Shown here one piece after another: positions 8,100 through 16,413 of a stretch of DNA of 64,000 nucleotides. The stretch spans positions 434,001-498,000 of the forward strand of contig NZ_FWZU01000001.1 in assembly GCF_900177375.1 (NCBI RefSeq), read 5' to 3'. This DNA comes from Desulfovibrio gilichinskyi. GTDB lineage: Bacteria; Desulfobacterota; Desulfovibrionia; Desulfovibrionales; Desulfovibrionaceae. Below the pieces are notes generated by a model that ran no database searches, was not told the DNA's origin, and saw only the letters and a program-made list of their open reading frames with translations. The position numbers were made by a program, and so were the translations under genes. Numbering within the stretch: position 1 is the first letter of the stretch; each line of letters opens with the position of its first letter.

Positions 8100-9480
8100 G
8101 TTTAATCCTTTTTTTATTGCTGCTCATACTGAATCTCTGCCAGTCACAGCGTGAAAAAACGTAAAATATTATTGAGGCTTGAACAATCTGGGAAATAAGC
8201 ATTGCTATCCAGATACCTGTTGCAGAATGCATGACTTGGTGGCCGAGATAATATGCAAGCGGGAGTCTGAGTCCCCATATTGTAAAAGAAAAAATAAATA
8301 AGTTGTATAAAGTAGCTCCGGCTCCGTTAAGCGCACCGGCCATAATCATGGAGGTCAGTGTGAACGGAATAGCCAGTACATTGTAGAACAAGTAGTTTAC
8401 AGCTTCATCAAGCACAACTTTATCAGGTGCAATGAGAGCTGTTATCGGCCTTATGTAAGGCCATATTCCCAATGCCAGAAGGCTTAAGAAGAGGATTCCT
8501 AGACCAAGTATTCTGTAACCGAATTTTTTTGCTTCTTCCGGCTTACCGTCTCCCAGGTAATGTCCGATAATAATCGAAGCTGTCATATTAAAGGCAAACG
8601 CAGGGAGGAAGATAATAGATTCTATCTTAATACCTGCCGCCATACCTGCAAGAGCTATAACATTATCAGTCGAAAGGCTGGCTGTAATGGAATACAATAC
8701 CAGATATCCGGAGTGCCAGACAAGCTGCATAAGTCCGCTCGGCCATGCAACCTTAAATAAATACGGAAAAGCCTTGCGGCACCACTTAAGCGGAGCAAAA
8801 GATTTTTTGCGAAGCGCGCCTAATTTATAGAGCAGAAACACATTGAATATTGCGCCGGCTGAAATGGAGTAAAAGGTTGCAAGGGCAACTCCTCTATACC
8901 CCATATCGGGTAAGCCCCATAGTCCAAGTCCAAGCCCGAGGTCTAAAATTGTATTAAGAATAGTTACAATGACCATGCTGTAGAGTGGCAGCAGAACTTT
9001 TTTTTGTGCTCTGAAAATAGCATTAGTTATTATCAGGAGATAATAAAGTGGAAGCAGGTAGAGAAATATTTTTATAAAATATTGCATTACATGGCGCATT
9101 TCAGGCGGGACTCGCAAAATGGTCAGCATTCCGTCCCTAAGCGGGTAGCCTACTGCAAAAATGATAATTCCCAGTACCGCACCGAGTTGAAAGCAAAGCC
9201 CTATATACCTTTTAGCTCTGAGCATTCTCCCTGCACCGATTGACTGGCTTATTGCTGCGACAGATCCGTTCGCAACAGCCATACCGATGACGAGGAAAAA
9301 GAAAAGTGATTGGCTGACCATGCCCATTGAAGCCTGTATTTCACGGCCGAGTTTTCCTGCCACCCAGACATCTACAAGTCCTATCGTCAGATGGAAAAAC
9401 ATCATCAGAATTTGAGGCCAGGAAAGGTTCCATATAGTCTTATATGGAGAGTTGGTCATATCCGCAGTGGTCATATTCAT
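8092..9480 (-). CDS. MATE family multidrug/toxin exporter
   Basis: Inner-membrane protein of 462 residues with about twelve hydrophobic segments in two homologous bundles. It begins near NLSWPQILMMFFHLTIGLVDVW, a typical MATE start, and repeats a similar pattern near residue 240 (KVAWPSGLMQLVWHSGYLV). Members export drugs, cationic compounds or metabolites in exchange for Na+ or H+; the substrate is not predictable. It is divergent from the ModE-type regulator at 9686 across a 205-bp AT-rich intergenic region, so the regulator may control it; that is inference only. Confidence 0.92.
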   Translation of the reverse strand: MNMTTADMTNSPYKTIWNLSWPQILMMFFHLTIGLVDVWVAGKLGREIQASMGMVSQSLFFFLVIGMAVANGSVAAISQSIGAGRMLRAKRYIGLCFQLGAVLGIIIFAVGYPLRDGMLTILRVPPEMRHVMQYFIKIFLYLLPLYYLLIITNAIFRAQKKVLLPLYSMVIVTILNTILDLGLGLGLWGLPDMGYRGVALATFYSISAGAIFNVFLLYKLGALRKKSFAPLKWCRKAFPYLFKVAWPSGLMQLVWHSGYLVLYSITASLSTDNVIALAGMAAGIKIESIIFLPAFAFNMTASIIIGHYLGDGKPEEAKKFGYRILGLGILFLSLLALGIWPYIRPITALIAPDKVVLDEAVNYLFYNVLAIPFTLTSMIMAGALNGAGATLYNLFIFSFTIWGLRLPLAYYLGHQVMHSATGIWIAMLISQIVQASIIFYVFSRCDWQRFSMSSNKKRIKHG

Positions 9481-9685
9481 TGAGAGATTAAGCTCCGTTG
9501 TGTCATAATATTCTGATATATCAATTAAAATATTATTTTCATTAATTTAGTTGATGAATTCATTTTGCTAAGACCATAAACTTAGTTATACTTTTTGGAA
9601 AAGCAAGGGGTTGTTTTCAGACGCGTTAATTTATGTTAAAAAAAATATATATGTGCTATGGTTTTGTTTTTCAGGAGGAAACTAC

Positions 9686-10078
9686 ATGTCAGATAATGAT
9701 AAATTTTGTCCGAGAGTCAGGTTGAACCTTTGGCTGGAAACGGATGAAGGTATGCTGTTCGGTCTTGGACGATCTCAGCTTCTTGAAAAAATTGAAGAGT
9801 TGGGGTCACTTAATAAAGCTGCAAAAGAACTTGGTATGTCATATAGGGCAGCGTGGGGAAGAATTAAAAATACAGAAGAGGTTCTTGGAGATTCATTGGT
9901 ACTTAAGACCAGAGGGCGTGGAGGATGCAGTCTGACGCCGCTTGGAGAACGCGTTCTTGAAGAATATCGCCAGTGGACAAAAGAAGTTGAAAATTTTGCC
10001 GTAATGACTGCACGGAAATCATTTCCATGGAAAATAGCTTCTTTTGATGAAGATGAAGAAAGAAAATTGAAAGGCTAA
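9686..10078 (+). CDS. ModE-type winged-helix transcriptional regulator, DNA-binding domain only
   Basis: The protein of 130 residues matches the N-terminal DNA-binding domain of ModE (LysR-like winged helix): LEKIEELGSLNKAAKELGMSYRAAWGRIK followed by GGCSLTPLGERVLEEY. The ATG at 9686 is chosen because an AGGAGG lies 7 bp upstream; an in-frame upstream ATG at 9611 lacks a ribosome-binding site. No MOP/TOBE molybdate-binding domains follow, so if it senses oxyanions it does so by another route. Such short ModE-like proteins are frequent in Desulfovibrio. Possible targets are the divergent MATE gene or molybdenum/tungsten genes such as aor at 61918, but no site links them. Confidence 0.85.
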   Translation: MSDNDKFCPRVRLNLWLETDEGMLFGLGRSQLLEKIEELGSLNKAAKELGMSYRAAWGRIKNTEEVLGDSLVLKTRGRGGCSLTPLGERVLEEYRQWTKEVENFAVMTARKSFPWKIASFDEDEERKLKG

Positions 10079-10103
10079 CTTGCCTAGATATTAATATTAA
10101 AAT

Positions 10104-10136
10104 AAAAGGGGAAGCTGTCATGCTTCCCCTTTTTTC
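10104..10136. terminator. Bidirectional terminator
   Basis: AAAAGGGGAAGC (10104-10115) pairs perfectly with GCTTCCCCTTTT (10122-10133) over a 6-nt loop. T-runs lie on both strands, so it serves the ModE-type gene and the converging HD-domain gene. Confidence 0.9.
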
Positions 10137-10156
10137 ATGAGTTTTTTTGAGGATGG

Positions 10157-10711
10157 TTATCCAAGGCCGACTTCCGGAGCTATTTCTTCAATTGCAGCTA
10201 TCGAAAGAGCCAGAAAGTCGTTCAGGTCTAAACCGATATGTGTACATTCTTTTATAATTTCCCGGTTAACACTGGCAGCAAAGGCTTTTGCTTTCATCTT
10301 CTTTACAAGGCTTTTAGGAGTCATTCCTTTCATCCTTTCAGGGCGGATCAGAGCATTCGCATGTATGAGACCAGTAACAGTTTCCCCGCAGCGCAGTGCG
10401 AAGTCAAGGTCGGTATCAGGCTTTACTCCGTTCATTTCTGAATTGTGTGCTCTGATTGCTTTGATTGAATCTGGTGGCAGATGGTCTTCGAGGATTTGCG
10501 CTGAAATCAGTCCGTGATTTTCTGGATCTGTGCAAGTCTTGCTGTAATCAAGATCATGCAGAAGTCCGGTAAGAGCCCACTTATCCTGATTTTTACCAAG
10601 TTTAACCGCAATCGCTTTCAGAACAGCTTCAGATTCAAGCGCATGGTGAATAAGATTCTCTTCGTGGGTGTTTATATTCAGCAGGTCAAAGGCGTCATCT
10701 CTGGATATCAT
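10157..10711 (-). CDS. HD-domain (HDIG) metal-dependent phosphohydrolase
   Basis: Protein of 184 residues with a single HD fold: LIHHALESEAVLKAI near residue 20 supplies the first His, TGLLHDLDYSKT near residue 48 the HD pair, and later HGLISAQIL, IRAHN and CGETVTGLIHANALI carry further conserved His/Asp positions. Small HDIG proteins of this kind are usually phosphatases or nucleotidases; the substrate is unknown. Its ATG has AGGAG nearby (tctctttctcc on the plus strand). It is monocistronic or joined to the upstream oppF gene, 52 bp away. Confidence 0.85.
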   Translation of the reverse strand: MISRDDAFDLLNINTHEENLIHHALESEAVLKAIAVKLGKNQDKWALTGLLHDLDYSKTCTDPENHGLISAQILEDHLPPDSIKAIRAHNSEMNGVKPDTDLDFALRCGETVTGLIHANALIRPERMKGMTPKSLVKKMKAKAFAASVNREIIKECTHIGLDLNDFLALSIAAIEEIAPEVGLG

Positions 10712-10762
10712 GTAGGTCTCCTTTCTCTTTTTGTTTGAAATTAAACAATAAAAAATAAAAAA

Positions 10763-11719
10763 TTAATATAAGTGACAGAAGACCGTATGGCCTTCTTTAA
10801 CTTCGTTACGAACAGGCTGATTGTTTTTGCATACATCCATAGCTTTCGGGCAGCGAGTGTGAAAAGGACAACCGGAGGGTGGAGCTATGGGGCTTGGAAT
10901 ATCGCCCATAATTGCAATATCAGCTGTCTGAATGGTCGGGTCCGGAATAGGAACAGCTTCAAGCAAAATCTGAGTATATGGATGAAGCGGATTGTGGTAA
11001 AGTTCTTCAGTAGGTGCAATTTCCATAAGTTTACCTAAATACATTACAGCAACGCGATCACTTATATGACTGACAACCGATAAATCGTGTGAAATGAAAA
11101 CATAGCTGAGCGAAAATTCTTTTTGAATTTTTTTAAGTAAATTAAGAACCTGAGCTTGAACGGAAACATCCAGTGCGGAAACAGGTTCGTCACAGACTAT
11201 GAGGTCGGGGTTCATTGCAATGGCTCGTGCTATGGCGATGCGTTGTCTTTGTCCGCCTGAAAATTCGTGAGGGTAGCGTTTGGCATGTTCAGGGCGCATT
11301 CCGACCTGCACAAGTAATTCTTCGACCCTCATAGAAATTTCTTTACGCGAGCCTGTTTTATGTATTCTCATTCCTTCTGAAATTATATTTCCAACTTTCT
11401 GTCTCGGGTTAAGCGATGAATATGGATCTTGAAAAACCATCTGGATCATTGTGCCTATTTTGGAAGAATCCCATTCTTGAAAAGGCTTCCCGTTAAAAAA
11501 AATCGTGCCTGAATCCGGAGCTTCCAGACCTGTAAGCAACCGTGCAAGGGTGGATTTTCCGCATCCTGATTCCCCGACAAGGCCGAGCGTTTCACCGCTT
11601 TTTACCTCAAGTGAAATGTCGTTGACTGCTTTTATAGTCGCTTTTGATAACGAAAGTATTCCGCCGCTGACGGGGTAGTGACGTTTGATATTTTTAATTT
11701 CAAGTATATTAGATGTCAT
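10763..11719 (-). CDS. Oligopeptide/dipeptide ABC transporter ATP-binding protein, OppF/DppF type
   Basis: Cytoplasmic ATPase with Walker A GESGCGKSTLARLL, signature FSGGQRQRIAIARAI and Walker B LIVCDEPVSALD. The C-terminal oligopeptide extension has the cysteine motif CPFHTRCPKAMDVC. I start it at the ATG at 11719 because GGAA lies about 7 bp upstream (atggaacccaaATG); the in-frame ATG at 11743, which would overlap the oppD gene by 8 bp, has no clear ribosome-binding site. It pairs with the OppD-type ATPase just upstream. No permease or binding-protein genes are adjacent, which is unusual for this family. Confidence 0.93.
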   Translation of the reverse strand: MTSNILEIKNIKRHYPVSGGILSLSKATIKAVNDISLEVKSGETLGLVGESGCGKSTLARLLTGLEAPDSGTIFFNGKPFQEWDSSKIGTMIQMVFQDPYSSLNPRQKVGNIISEGMRIHKTGSRKEISMRVEELLVQVGMRPEHAKRYPHEFSGGQRQRIAIARAIAMNPDLIVCDEPVSALDVSVQAQVLNLLKKIQKEFSLSYVFISHDLSVVSHISDRVAVMYLGKLMEIAPTEELYHNPLHPYTQILLEAVPIPDPTIQTADIAIMGDIPSPIAPPSGCPFHTRCPKAMDVCKNNQPVRNEVKEGHTVFCHLY

Positions 11720-11735
11720 TTGGGTTCCATAAGAA

Positions 11736-12698
11736 TTACGCATGCAGCCAGCAGCGAATTTCTCTTCCTTCTTTGACGGTCAATTGTGGTGGCAGCTTTT
11801 TGCATTTATCAAAGGCATATTGGCATCTGGGGTGAAATCTGCATCCGTCGGGTAGATCATTCAACGGCGGGACGTTACCGGGAATAGGCGTGAGATCAGC
11901 GCGGCTGCCAAGTTTAGGGACAGAGGCAAGGAGTCCCTTAGTATATGGATGAAGCGGTTCTTTAAATAAATCATTAATATTTGAGCATTCAACCAATTGT
12001 CCTGCGTACATGACAGCAACACGGGTAGCTACTCTGGCTACAACTCCAAGGTCATGCGTTATGAGCATTATGGAGCCGTTGATTTTCTTTTTCATGTCAT
12101 CAAGCAGCCTTAATATCTGTGCTTGAATGGTTACGTCTAAAGCTGTAGTCGGTTCGTCGGCAATGAGTATTTCTGGATTACAGGCAAGGGCCATGGCAAT
12201 CATTACGCGTTGTCTCATTCCGCCGCTTAATTCATGAGGAAAGCTTTTAACTCGCGTTTGCGGGTTAGGCATGCCGACAAGAGCCAGAGCTTCTATGGCG
12301 GCTTGCTCGGCCTCTTGCTGATCGAGCCCTTTATGAAGTCTAAGAGCTTCACCTATCTGATCACCGATTTTGAAGACCGGATTGAGCGAAGTCATCGGTT
12401 CTTGAAAAATCATAGAAAGATGATTTCCCCGAATCTTTTGCATCTGTTTATCAGTCAGCAGGACTAAATCCTGATTTTTATAAATTACCTGTCCATCTGT
12501 AATTCTGCCCGGAGGATCTGGTATAAGCCCCATTATTGAAAGTGATAGAACTGTTTTACCACAGCCTGATTCACCTACAACTGCTAAAGTTTCTCCTTGC
12601 CCTAACTCCAGACTGGCATTATCCACAGCCCTGATGATTCCGTTAGGAGTAGCAAAAGATGTTGTTAAATTCTTGATTTTTAAAATTGGTGCAGTCAT
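11736..12698 (-). CDS. Oligopeptide/dipeptide ABC transporter ATP-binding protein, OppD/DppD type
   Basis: Partner of the OppF-type ATPase (320 residues). Walker A is [15 protein letters not shown], the signature is [16 protein letters not shown] and Walker B is [12 protein letters not shown]. The C-terminal extension contains [14 protein letters not shown], the three-cysteine pattern usual for DppD/OppD. The two ATPases would form the nucleotide-binding heterodimer of a peptide, nickel or similar importer. The operon has only these two genes; the permeases must be encoded elsewhere. It is divergent from trmFO, and the 135-bp spacer holds two AGATATCT palindromes. Confidence 0.93.
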   Translation of the reverse strand: MTAPILKIKNLTTSFATPNGIIRAVDNASLELGQGETLAVVGESGCGKTVLSLSIMGLIPDPPGRITDGQVIYKNQDLVLLTDKQMQKIRGNHLSMIFQEPMTSLNPVFKIGDQIGEALRLHKGLDQQEAEQAAIEALALVGMPNPQTRVKSFPHELSGGMRQRVMIAMALACNPEILIADEPTTALDVTIQAQILRLLDDMKKKINGSIMLITHDLGVVARVATRVAVMYAGQLVECSNINDLFKEPLHPYTKGLLASVPKLGSRADLTPIPGNVPPLNDLPDGCRFHPRCQYAFDKCKKLPPQLTVKEGREIRCWLHA

Positions 12699-12761
12699 AA
12701 GTCAAATCTAGTCCATATGCTTGTGAAATTTGTTTGCCAGTCTTAAATTCTTTTCTTAATA

Positions 12762-12802
12762 AGATATCTATGGTTTTCAGCATAGTACTAATTGAGATAT
12801 CT
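12762..12802. promoter_or_regulatory. Pair of AGATATCT palindromes between oppD and trmFO
   Basis: The 8-bp palindrome AGATATCT occurs at 12762-12769 and 12795-12802, 33 bp (about three helical turns) apart, inside the divergent promoter region. The second copy lies upstream of the GTG start of trmFO. Spacing suggests possible operator sites, but the word is short and AT-rich, so chance is not excluded. Confidence 0.3.
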
Positions 12803-12833
12803 AAAAAATTCAATCGACTTTGGAGTAGACTTC

Positions 12834-14156
12834 GTGGAAAAAATAGCAGTTATCGGTGGTGGTTTGGCCGGATGTGAGTGTGCAATGCAGCTTGCAAAAG
12901 CGGAAATTCCAGTTGTTCTTTTTGAAATGAAACCGGATAAATACTCCGAAGCTCATCATATTCCGAGTTTAGCTGAACTGGTTTGTTCAAACTCACTTCG
13001 TTCCGGTGATTTAAGCACAGCTGTCGGCATACTTAAAAAAGAAATGGAATCTTTAGATTCAGTAATAATGAAAGCGGCTATGCAGGCCAGAGTCCCCGCA
13101 GGGTCCGCTGTTGCCGTAGACCGTGATATCTTTTCCGGTCTTGTAACCAAGGCCATTGAAGACGAAAAATTTATTACTATTGTCCGCAAAGAAATAACTT
13201 CACTTGATGACCCTGAACTTGCAGAATTTTCTAAAATAGTTATTGCGGCGGGGCCTCTGGCTTCCGAATCGTTAACTGAAAGTTTAATTGCAAAGATCGG
13301 CGGCGGACGACTTTATTTTTATGATGCGATTGCGCCTATAGTAAGCAAGGATTCCATTAATATGGATATTGCGTTCTTCGGTTCAAGGTACAAGCCGGAA
13401 GATGACGATTATTTGAATTGTCCTATGAGTGAGGAACAGTATGCGGCCTTTTTAGATGAGCTTAAAAAGGGTGAAAGAGTTGTTCCGCGTGATTTTGAAA
13501 AAGAAATCCACTTTGAAGGGTGTTTACCTATAGAAGAAATGGCTGACCGCGGTGATAAAACTTTGACATTCGGTCCTCTTAAACCTGTCGGACTGATTGA
13601 TCCGCGTACCGGAGAAATGGCTTATGCCGTTGTGCAGCTGCGTGCTGAAAACAAAGAAAAAACTTCATTCAACCTTGTCGGTTTTCAGACCAAGCTCAAA
13701 TATCCTGAGCAGAAAAGAATTTTTAAAATGATTCCCGGGCTTGAAGATGTTGAATTTTTAAGACTTGGCAGCATTCACCGCAATACATATGTAAATGCGC
13801 CGGAAGTGCTTGATGAGAATCTCGCCCTTAAGAGTGATCCCCGTGTTTATCTCGCCGGACAGATCACCGGAGTTGAAGGGTATCTTGAATCTGCTGCTTG
13901 CGGGCTCTGGGTGGGGCTTCTGTTAGCTCACCAGATGAAAGGGCATACTGTTCCTGCTCCTCCTCTTGAAACATCTATGGGAGCCTTGCTCGGACATTTG
14001 CGCGAGCAGAAGAAAAACTTTCAGCCTTCAAATGTGCAATTCGGCTTGATGCCGGCATTAAATAAACGTGCTCCCAAAAAAGCGCGTAAAGAACTCTACG
14101 CGAAAAGAGCTATTGAATTGTTTGATAACTGGCTTAAAGAAAATTTGACTGAATAA
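12834..14156 (+). CDS. trmFO: Methylenetetrahydrofolate--tRNA-(uracil-5-)-methyltransferase
   Basis: Makes 5-methyluridine at position 54 of tRNA using methylenetetrahydrofolate and FADH2. The N-terminal FAD site is IAVIGGGLAGCECAMQLA, followed by the family-specific EAHHIPSLAELVCSNSLRS and, near the C-terminus, AGQITGVEGYLESAACG. The GTG at 12834 is preferred: a GGAG lies 8 bp upstream and VEKIAVIGGG is the usual start. An in-frame TTG at 12792 would add 14 unconserved residues and has no ribosome-binding site. The product has 440 residues, normal for the family. It is a GidA relative; mnmG itself is at 22854. Confidence 0.96.
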   Translation: MEKIAVIGGGLAGCECAMQLAKAEIPVVLFEMKPDKYSEAHHIPSLAELVCSNSLRSGDLSTAVGILKKEMESLDSVIMKAAMQARVPAGSAVAVDRDIFSGLVTKAIEDEKFITIVRKEITSLDDPELAEFSKIVIAAGPLASESLTESLIAKIGGGRLYFYDAIAPIVSKDSINMDIAFFGSRYKPEDDDYLNCPMSEEQYAAFLDELKKGERVVPRDFEKEIHFEGCLPIEEMADRGDKTLTFGPLKPVGLIDPRTGEMAYAVVQLRAENKEKTSFNLVGFQTKLKYPEQKRIFKMIPGLEDVEFLRLGSIHRNTYVNAPEVLDENLALKSDPRVYLAGQITGVEGYLESAACGLWVGLLLAHQMKGHTVPAPPLETSMGALLGHLREQKKNFQPSNVQFGLMPALNKRAPKKARKELYAKRAIELFDNWLKENLTE

Positions 14157-14186
14157 ATATCAGTTTTTTTGTTCTTTTAAAAAGTG

Positions 14187-14225
14187 AAATCCCCCGAATT
14201 GAGATGTACTCAATTCGGGGGATTT
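14187..14225. terminator. Strong bidirectional terminator between trmFO and dapA
   Basis: A 17-bp perfect stem (14187-14203 with 14209-14225, core CCCCCGAATTGAG) closes a 5-nt loop. T-rich sequence lies on both sides. It separates convergent trmFO and dapA. Confidence 0.9.
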
Positions 14226-14253
14226 ATTTAATATAAGACAATAATCTAATTTC

Positions 14254-15132
14254 TTAGATAATTTTGTTCTTTTTAAGAGCTGTTCTAAGCTCCTGTTCGT
14301 GTTCAGCAAGTAGAGGAACAAGAGGGAGTCTGAACGAAGTTTTAAGCTTACCCATCATACCGAGAGATGTTTTAACCGGAATAGGGTTCGTTTCAATAAA
14401 CATGGCCCTGCTCAGGGGTTGCAGTTTATAATGAAGATCCTTTGCTTTTGCCGTATCTCCGGCGCGATAGGCCGCGCACATGTCTGCCATCATCTTAGGA
14501 GCGATGTTTGATACAACGGAAATTGCTCCATGTCCGCCGAGGGCAAGCAGCGGGAGCACAGTAAAATCATCACCTGAGAAAACTATGAATCCTTCCGGGC
14601 ATTGTTCAATAAGATTCGAACACTGTGTCAGGTTGCCGGTAGCTTCTTTTACACCAATTACATCGGGAACTTCTTTAGCTATTCTTGCAATTGTTTCGGG
14701 CATGGCGTTAAGACCTGTTCTTCCCGGTACATTGTAAAGAATAAAAGGCATTGACGCCTCATTGGAAAGAGCTTTGAAGTGTTCAACCAGTCCCTGAGGA
14801 GTAGGTTTATTGTAATAAGGAGTGATCTGGAGGGTGGCATCAGCTCCTGCTTTTTTGGCAAGGATTGTAAGGTTTACAGCTTCTTTAGTATTGTTAGAAC
14901 CCGCGCCGGCTATGACCGGGACACGTCCCTTGGTCTGCTCAACACAGATTCTTATAACCTCACCTTGTTCGTCGTGAGTCATAGTTGCCGCTTCGCCGGT
15001 TGTTCCGCATGGAACTAAACCGTCGATACCTTGTTCAATCTGCCATTCGATCAGTTCGCGATACGCGTCCTGATCAATTGCTCCGTCCTTGAACGGAGTC
15101 ACCAGAGCAGTGAATGCTCCTTGGAAAGTCAT
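14254..15132 (-). CDS. dapA: 4-hydroxy-tetrahydrodipicolinate synthase
   Basis: Condenses pyruvate with aspartate semialdehyde, the first committed step to diaminopimelate and lysine. The protein has 292 residues and the (beta/alpha)8 class I aldolase fold. GTTGEAATMTHDEQ (about 43-56) binds the pyruvate carboxyl, YNVPGRTG (about 133) carries the catalytic Tyr, and VIGVKEATGN (about 157-166) carries the Schiff-base Lys. An AGGAGG lies 6 bp upstream of the ATG. The gene follows the UshA-like selenoprotein gene by 20 bp and is the last of that operon before the 14187-14225 terminator. Confidence 0.97.
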   Translation of the reverse strand: MTFQGAFTALVTPFKDGAIDQDAYRELIEWQIEQGIDGLVPCGTTGEAATMTHDEQGEVIRICVEQTKGRVPVIAGAGSNNTKEAVNLTILAKKAGADATLQITPYYNKPTPQGLVEHFKALSNEASMPFILYNVPGRTGLNAMPETIARIAKEVPDVIGVKEATGNLTQCSNLIEQCPEGFIVFSGDDFTVLPLLALGGHGAISVVSNIAPKMMADMCAAYRAGDTAKAKDLHYKLQPLSRAMFIETNPIPVKTSLGMMGKLKTSFRLPLVPLLAEHEQELRTALKKNKII

Positions 15133-15152
15133 TGTTGCCTCCTGAAGGTCAT

Positions 15153-16043
15153 CTATTTATCGTCCGAAATACCTTCAATTAGCTTCAGCACAGTTGGTTC
15201 TTCACGAACGTCATCGCGTAGGCTTTGTAGAAACCACCGAATATTCTGGCCAGAAGTCCATTTGAAGTCAGCATCCCGAGACGGCCACTGAAAAATATCA
15301 ATTCTATTTACAGCTTTTCCTGTTGGGTAGCTGCGGACCCATAATGTTTTACCATTATTGTCAACAGTTCCGGTCATTCCAGGGCCATCTCCGCTTCCAA
15401 GAAGAATATCGAGAGGGGACTCTGCAAAAACCGGTGAAGCAAGAAGTGCTTTTTCTCTAAAATATCCCCATGGGCTAAGCCCGATAAGAACATCAGTTTG
15501 ACTTTTGTATTTTTTAAAAAGTTCTGCTAATTCGGTAATTAATTCGCCTGAGAGATCACTAGTTCCTTTTTCAAGGTAAGGCAATATTATGAATCCGGCT
15601 TTTTTACCGTGAGCTAACGTTAAAATTTTTACAGAAGCTTTTTTACAGTTGATCCAGTTTTTGGGGATACCATTTGCTGATCCCTTTAATAAATCAGCCT
15701 CAGCGGGGCTGAGGATTCCCAAATCATAATTCATGAATTGGAACGATTTAGAAAGAGCATCCCGTTTATTGTCGGGGATAGCAACGCCGGATGTCGGTAA
15801 AAATTCGAAGGCACCGCCAATAAGAAAACTTTCGGGACTCTTAGAGTCTCGAAGATCTTGTAAATAACCAGCCCGCCGGGCCAGTCCACCAAGTGTTTTC
15901 CCGCCTCATGACGGACAGGGATTTACTGTTCCGAAAGTGTTGGCAGTGTATGCAATAGACAATACCGCATCCTTGCCAGCATGAGCTTGAAAAGGAAACC
16001 CGATGCTGGCAAGGAGGAATAGCACAAATATGTAGGGGCGCAT
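15153..16043 (-). CDS. UshA-like selenoprotein, exported, with in-frame UGA read as selenocysteine
   Basis: Read without recoding only the last 193 codons look coding (ATG at 15734). The same frame runs upstream without a break to an ATG at 16043 except for one UGA at 15908-15906 (codon 46). The full 296-residue product starts with a signal peptide (MRPYIFVLFLLASIGFPFQA, cleavage after AHA at 20-22). AVLSIAYTANTFGTVNPCPS then leads to U46 and GGKTLGGLARRAGYL, the 5'-nucleotidase-like start in which a redox Cys pair CPxC becomes C-P-S-U. A SECIS-like hairpin follows. I recall a UshA-like (seleno)protein family 2 in Desulfovibrio with this motif; the reaction is unknown. The ATG overlaps the stop of the IHF-like gene (TAATG). 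The other reading, a nonsense-mutated pseudogene, fits poorly with intact flanks. Confidence 0.85.
15867..15885 (-). promoter_or_regulatory. SECIS-like hairpin downstream of the selenocysteine UGA
   Basis: In the mRNA, the sequence starting 21 nt after the UGA folds as ACUGGCCC / GGGCUGGU (8 bp, two of them G-U) around a GGC apical loop. The loop begins 29 nt after the UGA, within the 16-37 nt range of bacterial SECIS elements, and begins with GG as expected for SelB binding. Confidence 0.75.
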
Positions 16044-16318
16044 TATCCGTTTAAAAATTCTTTAAGCTCTTTACCTGGACGGAAGAACGGTAGTTTTTTA
16101 GGTGTAACGCTGACAACAGAACCGGTTTTAGGATTTCTACCGGTATAGCCTTGATATTCTTTCATTTTAAAACTACCGAAGCCTCTGATTTCAACTCTGT
16201 CACCACGGACAAGAGCTTCTTTGATAGCATCTACAAATGCATCAACAATTTCGGAGGACTCGTCTACATGGAGTCCTTTTTCTTCGGCCAGATTCTTGAT
16301 CAATTCACTTTTGTTCAT
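16043..16318 (-). CDS. Integration host factor/HU family DNA-binding protein (IhfB-like)
   Basis: Nucleoid protein of 91 residues that bends DNA as a dimer. MNKSELIKNLAEEKGL, RGDRVEIRGFGSFKMKEYQGYTGRNPKTG and PFFRPGKELKEFL match the beta-chain of IHF more closely than HU (compare MTKSELIERL and FKPGKEL). The ATG at 16318 is chosen for its GGAGAGGACA ribosome-binding site; earlier in-frame starts overlap the promoter. The stop codon overlaps the start of the selenoprotein gene. A second family member is at 32022. Confidence 0.94.
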   Translation of the reverse strand: MNKSELIKNLAEEKGLHVDESSEIVDAFVDAIKEALVRGDRVEIRGFGSFKMKEYQGYTGRNPKTGSVVSVTPKKLPFFRPGKELKEFLNG

Positions 16319-16375
16319 TGTCCTCTCCCAAGTCGTGTTGAGTGTGACAAGCAGTTTAAAAAAATTATTAACACA

Positions 16376-16405
16376 ACTATGCCGAAAAGTTGTCCTTTTC
16401 GTCAA
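16376..16405 (-). promoter_or_regulatory. Putative sigma-70 promoter of the IHF-like gene
   Basis: On the minus strand TTGACG (16405-16400) is followed after 18 bp by CATAGT (16381-16376), 58 bp upstream of the ATG. It starts right after the stop codon of the MinD/ParA gene and would drive the IHF-like, selenoprotein and dapA genes. Confidence 0.5.
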
Positions 16406-16413
16406 GTTATTTA

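Noticed and set aside
15153-15734. A stand-alone 193-residue cytosolic protein starting at ATG 15734
   Set aside because: No ribosome-binding site, and the same frame with signal peptide extends upstream through one UGA with a SECIS-like hairpin, so it is the 3' part of a selenoprotein.
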